Assembly: GCF_025685605.1 (NCBI RefSeq)
Contig: NZ_JAGTUT010000001.1
Coordinates: 310,001-374,000 of the forward strand
Direction: 5' to 3'
DNA length: 64,000 nt
DNA from: Granulicella arctica
Lineage (GTDB): Bacteria > Acidobacteriota > Terriglobia > Terriglobales > Acidobacteriaceae
Part shown: positions 18,246 through 26,630 of the stretch, piece by piece
Layout of the letters: every line of letters starts with the position of its first letter
Numbering within the stretch: position 1 is the first letter of the stretch
Notes under the pieces: generated by a model
What the model was told of the DNA's origin: nothing
Database searches by the model: none
The model's input: the letters and a program-made list of their open reading frames with translations, nothing else
Position numbers and translations under genes: made by a program

Positions 18246-19285
18246 GTGCGGCCTGTCCATGATGTGCGCGTCTGCCAGCTCGCGGCGTTCGCTCGGTGGG
18301 GAAGTTTCCGAAGAGGAACAATATTGCCAGGAGCTTGCGCGAATCGCTGACGAGTCACCTCAACGCGATGGCGAATACCAGTGAAGACGGTCCTGTCACT
18401 CTGGAGCCGGTCGCCGGAGTGCATACGGAGGACCAGACCAGCACTACTCTTCGCGGCGGGGTGTTGGGTAAGCAGCAGAATGCTTGCCTGGCTCTGCTCA
18501 GCAGCAGCTCTATAACGGAACCACGTTGCCAAGGGCACACGCGAGACATACTCGGGCGCAATGCTGCCCATATCAAGGACGATGACACTGAAGCCCCCAC
18601 CTTGCAGAATGAGATCGGTCACTTTGAGAGCTTGTTCGATCCGACCCCACGGCTTAGCAGGAGCGACTGGCGGCCTATTCGGTGCTAAGAATGGGGGAGG
18701 TTCAAACGCCTCTCGCTCGGTTCTTACCCGCCGTATCGGCTCAGCACATCGTGGGTTGATCGTCTCTGCACGATGCAGCAATCCGCTTACAGCCTCCGAA
18801 AGTCCCTTTACCTCACCGCGTGGATGAGAACCGAACCCTCCACCATGCAAGCCTTGCTTGATCGGCTTCGGTATCAGGTACTTATCTGAGAGAACGAAGC
18901 GCCTGGCGTGCTGCCCATGCGTGTGGCTCGCAGCCTGGACTCCACAACGCACCCACAGGAGTCGAGTCGGTTCAATGCCCGCCCCGACAGCGGACTCAGG
19001 GTGCAAACTGTCGGAGACATCGATCCACGCACATACCTTGCCGGCCTGCGTGGTCCCGGCAACGAAGGATAGAGCGAGAGAGACACCACCTGAGCACTCT
19101 GGACCGACGATCTCCGTGATCGCCCCGAGTGGCAGACCACCGTTGAGCAACTCATCGATCGCACCGATACAAGTCGGTGCGACGGGCCGAACGATACAAG
19201 GCGCTGGTGTGAGCGCAGAAGGGATCCGGTTTGCTAGGTTTGACTCGATTTCGGCACGTACAGCGAAGGCGGAACGCATAGGCAT
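18242..19285 (-). CDS. imuA: ImuA, RecA-like mutasome protein
   Basis: A 347-residue protein related to RecA/SulA-like ATPases, the first gene of the mutasome operon. The core begins IGAIDELLNGGLPLGAITEI and carries a degenerate Walker A (GPECSGGVSLALSFV, lacking the GKT/S) and a later hydrophobic strand (FSVIVLDMGSIAPEYVSR) as Walker-B-like region. ImuA in other bacteria binds ImuB and RecA and supports damage-induced mutagenesis. A second ATG two codons downstream (19279) is possible. The ATG at 19285 lies inside a tandem direct repeat that may be its operator, so the transcript leader may be very short. Confidence 0.85.
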   Translation of the reverse strand: MPMRSAFAVRAEIESNLANRIPSALTPAPCIVRPVAPTCIGAIDELLNGGLPLGAITEIVGPECSGGVSLALSFVAGTTQAGKVCAWIDVSDSLHPESAVGAGIEPTRLLWVRCGVQAASHTHGQHARRFVLSDKYLIPKPIKQGLHGGGFGSHPRGEVKGLSEAVSGLLHRAETINPRCAEPIRRVRTEREAFEPPPFLAPNRPPVAPAKPWGRIEQALKVTDLILQGGGFSVIVLDMGSIAPEYVSRVPLATWFRYRAAAEQSQASILLLTQHPAAKSSAGLVLRMHSGDRLQSDRTVFTGIRHRVEVTRQRFAQAPGNIVPLRKLPHRANAASWQTRTSWTGRT

Positions 19286-19305
19286 ATTCGCCTATTATTC
19301 GCCTA
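19285..19305. promoter_or_regulatory. Tandem 10-bp direct repeat over the imuA start
   Basis: On the imuA coding strand TAGGCGAATA occurs twice with one base between, an 11-bp period (one helical turn). The second copy shares its last base with the A of the imuA ATG. A direct repeat in phase on one DNA face at the promoter of a damage-inducible operon is a candidate operator for LexA or another SOS-type repressor. No palindromic SOS box of a known class is visible nearby. Confidence 0.5.
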
Positions 19306-19647
19306 AAGTTTCCCGGCCTAACAATTCCAGTTGCACAAAAATAAGTGCATCTAAGAGGTAACCTTATGAAACAGTGCCACTTGCGATATGAAAAAAAATA
19401 ATCAGGTGCGCTAATAAAGCTGCGTGATGTCTTATGAGCTAAATGAAAACTTCGAGATCCGTAAGAACGGTGAACTTGTAGGTCAGCGATAAAATACTCA
19501 GTATCCGCTAGTAAGCTCACCGCTTGCGCAGATCTCTGATTGATTTTGATCTTGCCCATCAAAGACTGGAGCGTGGAGGTCGGGAGGGCCACAGGCTGCG
19601 TCATGCCGTTATTGACTTGGGGAGTGGCCTTGGGATTTTGGGGCTAA
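19306..19647. other. Upstream region of the imuA operon, no gene supported
   Basis: About 340 bases, AT-rich from 19,330 to 19,420. A minus frame (19152-19604) runs through it and into imuA, beginning MTQPVALPTSTLQSLMGK, but its 3' part is the shadow of imuA and it has no family match. I treat this as promoter and spacer sequence between imuA and the downstream end of the MFS gene. Confidence 0.4.
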
Positions 19648-20898
19648 CTATGGGGCTTGAGGCCATTGAATAGTCGGCCGACGCAATCCGGATGCTGTCG
19701 CCGCAGCCACCAGAAATCCAGCCGAAGTGAGAACCAACGCCGAGCCCATCCCGTGCGTCTCAGAAAATTTTCCAATTGTGAACGGCGCAGCAGCACTCAC
19801 GACGCGCCCGAGGTTGTACGCAAAGCCCATAGCTCGTCCTCGTAGCGGAGTCGGAAAAGCCTCGCTCGCAATCACACTGAACCCGCTGAAGTATCCCGAT
19901 CCAAAAAATCCGATAACCGGGCCCAGCAGCAGCAGCGCCATACTCCCCACAGCCAGCGCATAGAGTGGAACCACACACGCCGCAATCAGCAGGTAAGAAA
20001 TATAGATCAGCTTGCGTCCAAAGCGGTCTGCAAGATAGCCGAAGCTCGTGTAGCCGAGAAAAGTTCCTACCTGCATCAGGATCGTCCAACTAGCCGTATG
20101 CACGATGTTCAGCCCATGACCACCCTTTGAAACCGGCATCGAAAGAAACGCAGGCACCCAGGAAAACAGCCCCCACCACGCGAACAAGCTCGCCGCATTC
20201 ATCGTCGTGATGATCAGCATGTTGTAACCCAGTGATCCACGAAACAGCTGCCCAAACGAGCTGTTCTCTTTCGGCTCGGGCGTCCATGTATCCGGCTCTT
20301 TCACCTTCCGGCGAATCCACACAGTCACAAGAGCAGGCAGCATACCTACAAGAAACACCGCACGCCATCCAAAGTGCGGCATCACCAGCGCGACCACGAG
20401 TGCCGCAAGCGCATAGCCAATAGCCCACGAGCTTTGGACGATACCCAAAGCCTTGCCACGATGCTCATCAGGCCAAGTCTCCGCCACAAGCGCCGCTCCA
20501 GCAGCCCACTCACCACCCATCCCCAACCCAAGCAACATGCGGCAAATAGCAAGCTGCGGCACGGTATGGACGAACGCACACAACCCCGTACACACACAGT
20601 AGATTAGGATGCTCATCGAAAGCGCCCGCGTTCGCCCAAGCCGATCCGCGACGAACCCAAAGAAAATTCCCCCCGCAGCCGCAGCCACCAGCGTCAGCGA
20701 CATGATGCCGCCCGCAATGCCGGACGACATATGCAGATCCTTCTGTGCAGCCGGAATCACCATGGAGTAAAGCATCACGTCCATGCTGTCCAGCATCCAT
20801 CCGAGCGAAGCCGCCACAAGCGCATTACGGCGGGCAGGCTGAGCAGCAAGTTGCCAAAAGCTACTTGGAGTAGGGATAGCGGTCGCTGCGAGGGACAT
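19648..20898 (-). CDS. MFS transporter
   Basis: A 416-residue, 12-segment major facilitator protein of the inner membrane. The signature loops are present: FGFVADRLGRTRAL between segments 2 and 3, RMLLGLGMGGEWAAGAALVA, and GYLADRFGRKLIYI in the second half. The GMGGEW motif places it near the metabolite:H+ symporter / sialate and aromatic-acid transporter group; the substrate is unknown. An AAGGA box precedes the ATG. It starts 21 bases after the stop of the M14 peptidase, so it is the last gene of the TonB receptor-DUF2891-M14-MFS operon and probably imports the product released by the peptidase. Confidence 0.9.
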   Translation of the reverse strand: MSLAATAIPTPSSFWQLAAQPARRNALVAASLGWMLDSMDVMLYSMVIPAAQKDLHMSSGIAGGIMSLTLVAAAAGGIFFGFVADRLGRTRALSMSILIYCVCTGLCAFVHTVPQLAICRMLLGLGMGGEWAAGAALVAETWPDEHRGKALGIVQSSWAIGYALAALVVALVMPHFGWRAVFLVGMLPALVTVWIRRKVKEPDTWTPEPKENSSFGQLFRGSLGYNMLIITTMNAASLFAWWGLFSWVPAFLSMPVSKGGHGLNIVHTASWTILMQVGTFLGYTSFGYLADRFGRKLIYISYLLIAACVVPLYALAVGSMALLLLGPVIGFFGSGYFSGFSVIASEAFPTPLRGRAMGFAYNLGRVVSAAAPFTIGKFSETHGMGSALVLTSAGFLVAAATASGLRRPTIQWPQAP

Positions 20899-20919
20899 GA
20901 GCTTCCTTTCAGGCTGCCG

Positions 20920-23900
20920 TTAGTGCATCGTCGTCGCATCCGGCGCTGGTGCCGAATCCATGGTCGCGCCGGGCGTCACCACACCCTTCGGGGCCTCGAC
21001 CAGAACAGGCCGATCCCGCGTGACCGTCCACTGCACACCATCGAAAAATTCCTTCTGCGTGCGCTTGATCTTGAACTTACCATCAACCAGGTACTTCAGA
21101 TGAGCATGGTCGTAGGCGAGCCCTGCACCGGCGACAAGATGGAGATACGGCCCGCGCGCCGTCTCATCGGGAGCTTCGGTATACCCATCGTCATAGGTCA
21201 CATCAGGAAAGCGGCTCAGAAAGGCCTGGGATTTCGCAGTAGGCGTACTTCCCGCAACGGCCATGTAGACACGAATGCCTTTATAGATTGGCTGCTGAAA
21301 CGCCCGATCATCCCACTGCTGTCCAAAGCGGAAGTATCGTGCATTCATGCGCGTACTCAGGTCCAGAACTCCGGGAGCCTTCACCATCCCATCAACAATG
21401 TAGTCGCGCAACGCGTAGGTAACCGTCTTACTCTGCTCATGCTCCTCGTCCCCAAGATAGTTCAGGCTCGTAAACCATCCACGAGGAATCCACCATGCAC
21501 GTCCAAGCTCCGCCTGGTTGCGTTGAATTACCCAGGCCGAATACTCCGAGAACGGCTGCACCCACTCATGCGAAGGATAGCCATGCGGGTTAAGAAACGC
21601 ATCCGGCAACCAGGCCTCCCATAGCTGGCGCCGCGTCCGCGACTCAGGATAGATAGGATCCTCATCCCACTGTGCCGTCACAACGTCTGCAGTCAACGAA
21701 GCATGATAGCCAGCATGAAGCATGTTGTCGGGAGTGATCTCCGCTAGGTCAATCGCAAGCTCCGCACCATCGGGATTGGTGATCGGATGCACAACGACAT
21801 TCACCTTCTTCAAATCATTGCGCCGCTCCGGATCAGTTACAAGTTCCTCCGCGAGCCGCTGAATGTGACTTGTACTCGAAACCTCGTTGGCATGCTGTCT
21901 GCCGGAGTAAATGATGGCCGCCTTCAACGTCGTCTCCTTCGCCGTCGAACGAAGCTGCGAAGGCGTAGGCAGCATGATGTCGCCGGCCCAGATGTTATTG
22001 CCAAGGTAGCTCCGGCCCATCCAGTACACATCAGCCCCCGGATAGGTTGCGAGCCGCGCCATCAGGTGCTCGTTCTCATGATCGTCAATCGGTTGATCCC
22101 ACTGCACATACGTCTTATCCGCCTTAAGTGGAGTAGGAGTAACCTGCGCAATCTGCGGCCTGCTGTGCGCAGGCGCCGCAACCGCTGCCTGCGCCAAAAT
22201 CACCTCGCGGCGGGTATGCTCCGGCGGATGCAGTTCAAGCGGCAACAAGAACTCGACCTTCATCTGCTTCAGATGCGCGTAGGCCAGTGCATCTTTGTAG
22301 AGACCGGCAGCATGCAATTTATCAAGCCACGCAAGCTGCGCAGTTCCCTGCTCCGCCGACAGAATCGTCCGCTCTAGTTGCTCCTCTGTTACAAGCTTTC
22401 GCCACTCTTCGAACTTGTCCTCGTTGCTCGCGACCGGCAACTGCCATGTCAACGAGTCGAGCCCGTCCGCACCAGCATGCAGGCGCAGACCCACCAGACG
22501 CGGGTTCGTATTCGCGATCAGCGGCAAGTCACGCTCACGATGCTTTTCGGCATCGTCGGCCTTTTCATGCCACGCCAGCATCACATGTGGCCGTGACGCA
22601 TCCTTTGCATAGAACTCCACCCGCACATGCCCATCCTTGCCCTCTTCAGACTTATGAGCGACAGGAAGTATGCGCCCCATATAGTCCATCGAGCCAGTCG
22701 AGATCAGGTCACCAAACATGTAGAAGGAGTTCTGCGTAGCAAAAAGCGCATCCTCCTGCAGCGACTCCAGCGACGAGATCCGCTCCTGGTCGAGACCCAA
22801 GTTGTAGTCCGGTTCGCTCAGATGCATATCGATGCGCAACGTATCGAACAGCGGTTGAAACTCAATCTTCGGCTTGCCTTCATTCTGCTTTCGTACCAGC
22901 TCAAAGATGCGCGGCAGCGTTTCGTTCTGATAGTGATCCCAGAATAGTTCCGTGTCCGTTGCAAGAGGCTCGTCACTTACTGGCTTGCCGCCCGCCGTGA
23001 TCGACAGCCATCCAGTCTCAATATTAATTTGCTCGTAGTTACTAAATTCTTTGCTATACGTACGAGGCGCAATATGAACGCTGAAATCGCGTGTAAGTAT
23101 CTCGTGACCATCCGCCGCGAATGCGTGCACACGATACGTCGGCCCTGCATCACCCGAGATCCGCGCAAGCTCCACATTCGCGAGCGGAATATTAAGCGTC
23201 TTCGCCAGCATCTCATCGACAGGATAAAGTTCCTGCACCCATCGCGATTCCGTGCGCATAGCCGACGTATGCTTCGGGTCCTTGTACTCCGCAAACTCAA
23301 CCTTCAGCTTCGCGACAGGCTGTCCCGCCAGCGCGACAGCTACGTCATCCATCAGCCAGCTATATCCCTGCTTGTAGGCGCAAAGCACCTCGACCTGCGC
23401 ATTGGAAACACCCGCCTTCGTCAGAGCGGCCCTAATCTTAGCAGTCAACTTCAAACGCTGCTCCGGGCTTTCACTTACACCTGCCTGCACCACAATCGGC
23501 TGACCGGCAGGCAACGTCGCCGCAGCCTTGGCGACTGCATCCATCAGCCGATTCCCTTCCCATGGCAGGACAATGTCTTCTGCAAAGGTAGGCTCTGCCT
23601 GGTGAAACGGAACAAGATCGGACTGCAGGTGCTGAGCCGGTTCCGCCGCACAGCATTTGATCCCCGCGTGCAGACTGTTCGTCACCACCTCAATCTTCTC
23701 GGCACTCACCTGCTGACCCAGCCACTTCTTCACATAGGCCTTCAGCCCTGGGTCAGCCTCGTCTACATCAATCTCCGCAGTCACGCTGGCCAGCTTGCCC
23801 GGATGATTCTTGACCAGATCTTTACTCCATTGATCGAGATGATAGAGCGCAGCCGTGGTCTGGCCAACCGTAGAACGCTCCGCAAAAAACTGGCGCATGT

Positions 23901-25311
23901 CATCGCGCACATCTTCAAGCGGTGTAAACCGTTTGCCCGGTTCCCATAGATAGGGTGCATGATTCGCGGCATAGTCCAGCGCCGCCGTCGCTCCCGCATC
24001 ATCGCCACGAATCAGCACCGCATCCGACTTGCCAAAGCCATGCTCGACAACCCGAAGCTCACCATCACCCGCAGCCAACGGAGTTAGTTGCGATGTAGTC
24101 ACAGGCTTGTGGAAGCTCCCCGGAACAAGCTTGTCCAGATCAGTACCACTCTTAGCTGTAAGCAAGTCCTTGAGATGATCTGCAGCAGGAGATCCTTCCG
24201 TCAATACAGACACGCTTTGAATCTGCGAAGTCGTAAGCCCGGGATCCGGAAACGCAAGTGGAAGATTGATCCCGGTGGTCTCCAGTCCCAACCGAGCCGC
24301 AAGATTCGCAACAGCAATCCCGCGCACCCCCGCAGGCACGTAAAGCTTCGCCACAACGCCGGAAGGGATCGGCTTCTTCGTACTCCCGGTCAGCAGCCCC
24401 TTAATCGAGTAAAGCGCCGCAAGATCAAGCGATCTTGTATCGCCGCCCGCCACCTCAGGAGTAGAAGGTAGCGCGCCTGCCCGGCCCTGCGCCGCAGAGT
24501 TGCTGATCGTCAGCGGAGTGTCCCCAATCCGCAGTTCAATCTCCTTCACCGAACCAAACGCCACCGGCGTACCTTCATCCGGACGCAGCAATTTCCGAAC
24601 TGCCTCGATATCACCTGTTCCCTGCACTGCAAGGATCGCTCGCCGCACTCCAGCAGTTTCACCGAACACAAGCGCAACAGTCTCTGCCGTCACTTTCGGC
24701 GTCATCTTCGCGAAGGCAGCATTAGCATTCTTTGCCAATACACTCACCTTGTCGCCAGGAACCGCCCACAGAAAAGGTGCGCGCGCAGCATAAGCGTTCG
24801 CAGCAGCAAGCAAGCCGACCGGGTCAGGCGCCACAAAAGCAAGGCCACCATCGACGCTCACCACTGCTCCCTCGCCAAGCCCTAGTGATGCAAGTACCGG
24901 TTGCACCTTCTTCTGCAACTCCGCCGGGAGCGCAGCCTGTCCAACCCATAGGTTAGCTCCAGCAGTCGAACAACCAGCAACAGCCTTCGGCTCACCTTGG
25001 ATCACAATCGGCAACGTCAGCGCAGAGCTCTCATATCCCAGCCGTGCGCCCAGATTTGCAGCCGCTGCATTCTCCGCCGCACTCGGGGTGTTCGACACGA
25101 TCACATGGCCACACACAACATCCGCAATCTTGTCCCCGTTTGTGTCCTGCAGAATCAAACCAAGCTGAAACACGTCCTCCAGCAGCGTAGTCTTCTCAGG
25201 TGGAGGAGTAGCAGGCGGCACGGCAACCTGTGCTGCGAAGCAGTTCACCGTCCACAAAATACCTATGCAGAGCGCTATCGACATTGCCCGTTGCTGAGAC
25301 GACTTCATCAT
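20920..25311 (-). CDS. Giant secreted M14-family zinc carboxypeptidase
   Basis: A 1463-residue protein with a signal peptide (MSIALCIGILWTVNCFA). The C-terminal domain is an M14 metallocarboxypeptidase: zinc ligands His and Glu in IYSGRQHANEVSSTSH (about residue 1139) and the third ligand His in FLNPHGYPSHEW (about residue 1241), with VVVHPITNPDGAEL between. The N-terminal 500 residues contain two copies of a domain of roughly 160 residues. Copy 1 has ANLGARLGYESSALTLPI and ends NAYAARAPFLW; copy 2 has ANLAARLGLETTGINLPL and ends DYAANHAPYLW. The middle part is unassigned. It should act in the periplasm, trimming C-terminal residues from peptides or from an unusual polymer. An AGAGGAAAG box precedes the double ATG. 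It is much longer than ordinary M14 enzymes (about 300-400 residues). Confidence 0.88.
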   Translation of the reverse strand: MMKSSQQRAMSIALCIGILWTVNCFAAQVAVPPATPPPEKTTLLEDVFQLGLILQDTNGDKIADVVCGHVIVSNTPSAAENAAAANLGARLGYESSALTLPIVIQGEPKAVAGCSTAGANLWVGQAALPAELQKKVQPVLASLGLGEGAVVSVDGGLAFVAPDPVGLLAAANAYAARAPFLWAVPGDKVSVLAKNANAAFAKMTPKVTAETVALVFGETAGVRRAILAVQGTGDIEAVRKLLRPDEGTPVAFGSVKEIELRIGDTPLTISNSAAQGRAGALPSTPEVAGGDTRSLDLAALYSIKGLLTGSTKKPIPSGVVAKLYVPAGVRGIAVANLAARLGLETTGINLPLAFPDPGLTTSQIQSVSVLTEGSPAADHLKDLLTAKSGTDLDKLVPGSFHKPVTTSQLTPLAAGDGELRVVEHGFGKSDAVLIRGDDAGATAALDYAANHAPYLWEPGKRFTPLEDVRDDMRQFFAERSTVGQTTAALYHLDQWSKDLVKNHPGKLASVTAEIDVDEADPGLKAYVKKWLGQQVSAEKIEVVTNSLHAGIKCCAAEPAQHLQSDLVPFHQAEPTFAEDIVLPWEGNRLMDAVAKAAATLPAGQPIVVQAGVSESPEQRLKLTAKIRAALTKAGVSNAQVEVLCAYKQGYSWLMDDVAVALAGQPVAKLKVEFAEYKDPKHTSAMRTESRWVQELYPVDEMLAKTLNIPLANVELARISGDAGPTYRVHAFAADGHEILTRDFSVHIAPRTYSKEFSNYEQINIETGWLSITAGGKPVSDEPLATDTELFWDHYQNETLPRIFELVRKQNEGKPKIEFQPLFDTLRIDMHLSEPDYNLGLDQERISSLESLQEDALFATQNSFYMFGDLISTGSMDYMGRILPVAHKSEEGKDGHVRVEFYAKDASRPHVMLAWHEKADDAEKHRERDLPLIANTNPRLVGLRLHAGADGLDSLTWQLPVASNEDKFEEWRKLVTEEQLERTILSAEQGTAQLAWLDKLHAAGLYKDALAYAHLKQMKVEFLLPLELHPPEHTRREVILAQAAVAAPAHSRPQIAQVTPTPLKADKTYVQWDQPIDDHENEHLMARLATYPGADVYWMGRSYLGNNIWAGDIMLPTPSQLRSTAKETTLKAAIIYSGRQHANEVSSTSHIQRLAEELVTDPERRNDLKKVNVVVHPITNPDGAELAIDLAEITPDNMLHAGYHASLTADVVTAQWDEDPIYPESRTRRQLWEAWLPDAFLNPHGYPSHEWVQPFSEYSAWVIQRNQAELGRAWWIPRGWFTSLNYLGDEEHEQSKTVTYALRDYIVDGMVKAPGVLDLSTRMNARYFRFGQQWDDRAFQQPIYKGIRVYMAVAGSTPTAKSQAFLSRFPDVTYDDGYTEAPDETARGPYLHLVAGAGLAYDHAHLKYLVDGKFKIKRTQKEFFDGVQWTVTRDRPVLVEAPKGVVTPGATMDSAPAPDATTMH

Positions 25312-25359
25312 GGCTTTCCTCTGGTTCCCTTGCAGTTCACTTTGGTTGTGACGTACTCG

Positions 25360-26568
25360 TTACGGTGCTGCAACTGCGGGCTGATGCGGTGGATCATGCC
25401 GACTGGCACGCAGATAAAGAACGGCATACGTCCCCAGCCAATGCGAGCCCATATACCCAGCATCTGTAAGAACGGAGAATCCCGAAGCGGCCTCACGTGC
25501 CGATAAAGCACGAAAGACTTCAGCACGCGGGTCATTCTGCGGTAGTGCATCGGCGATCGATGTCATCGCAAAAGCCCGATGAAACGCAAGTCCGATTAAA
25601 TGTGATTTTCCTGCCAGCTCCTCAGGACTCTGCAGAGCGCTGATCTCCACAGGCTTGATAAGCGGCTGGAAATCAGCAGAGTAGACTACTGACAAAAATC
25701 GGCTAAGCCATTGCGCATACGCCGCACGGTCCATCGTATGGCTCATCAACTGTGCCTCAGCCAGACACGGCGAAAGGAGCTCCGTACCACCCGGCTCAAA
25801 CCACGTCGGGCAGCGTTCATCCTTGGCAAAGAGCCTCGTAGCATTCCGCAGCACCGCATCTTGAAGCTTCGGATCGGCAACAACGCTCGTGTAGTCCAAC
25901 ACCAGCGTCATCGAGAGAGCCGTATTCGGATGAACGCCGGTACGCGATGCATACGGAAGGTGATCGAAGAACTCCACTAGCTTCCCCGAGAACAGGTCAA
26001 CCAGTGGTTGCAGGTTTGCCATAAGCTTCGCCGCTGCCGGATCGTTCCACGTTTTGATTTCCGCATACAGCTTCAGCAGCCAGGCATAGCCGTAAGGCTT
26101 CTCGAATCCCTTCGCATCTTTAAAGAACGCTACCTCGCCAGTGATATTCTGCTCCCCAAGGTGGTCGGTGATCTTCTCATGCAGAAGCTTGGCCAGTGGC
26201 AGCTCCGGAAAGTCCTTGAGCAGCGCAACAATCGTCCACGAAGAATTCACCGCCGAGTGCCAGTCGTAACAACTATAAAACGCATGAGTCTTATCGTAGT
26301 TCTCTTCAAGCCGTGGCTTTGCGTCGTACTGCCAAAGGTAGAGTCCACCTTCAGGCGAAGGCTGCGGATGGTCCATACAAGGGAGAGGCCACGCCGCAAG
26401 CGTACTCGCCTGCTCAACCGTAAACGCTGGCTGTATCACCGGCGGAAGCGTTTTAAGATAAGCCTCGATGCGGGTCCGGTCATGCTCCTGCGCTCCGCTG
26501 TGCAACGATGCGGAGGCAAGCGCCACGCTAACAACAATCGCCCCGAGATACCGTGATGCTCTTCGCAT
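25360..26568 (-). CDS. DUF2891 family secreted protein
   Basis: A 402-residue exported protein: signal peptide (MRRASRYLGAIVVSVALASA) followed by the DUF2891 fold, recognisable from HAFYSCYDWHSAVNSSWTIV, KPYGYAWLLKLYAEI, HPNTALSMTLVLDY and a conserved end, GYMGSHWLGTYAVLYL. The family looks like an alpha/alpha-barrel, and conserved Trp, His and Tyr suggest an enzyme on an organic ligand, but no activity is established to my knowledge. I chose ATG at 26568 over an in-frame start at 26601 because it begins the signal peptide. It lies 62 bases after the TonB receptor and 48 before the M14 peptidase on the same strand, so its likely substrate is whatever this system processes. Confidence 0.85.
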   Translation of the reverse strand: MRRASRYLGAIVVSVALASASLHSGAQEHDRTRIEAYLKTLPPVIQPAFTVEQASTLAAWPLPCMDHPQPSPEGGLYLWQYDAKPRLEENYDKTHAFYSCYDWHSAVNSSWTIVALLKDFPELPLAKLLHEKITDHLGEQNITGEVAFFKDAKGFEKPYGYAWLLKLYAEIKTWNDPAAAKLMANLQPLVDLFSGKLVEFFDHLPYASRTGVHPNTALSMTLVLDYTSVVADPKLQDAVLRNATRLFAKDERCPTWFEPGGTELLSPCLAEAQLMSHTMDRAAYAQWLSRFLSVVYSADFQPLIKPVEISALQSPEELAGKSHLIGLAFHRAFAMTSIADALPQNDPRAEVFRALSAREAASGFSVLTDAGYMGSHWLGTYAVLYLRASRHDPPHQPAVAAP

Positions 26569-26630
26569 GAACCCCCATCGTAAACAAGTAAGGAGCCACA
26601 ACTACGGCGCCTCACGCAAGGCAAATTGCT

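Noticed and set aside
23029..23949. 306-codon plus-strand frame inside the M14 peptidase gene
   Set aside because: Arg/Leu-rich translation typical of the antisense of a GC-rich gene; no start signal or family match.
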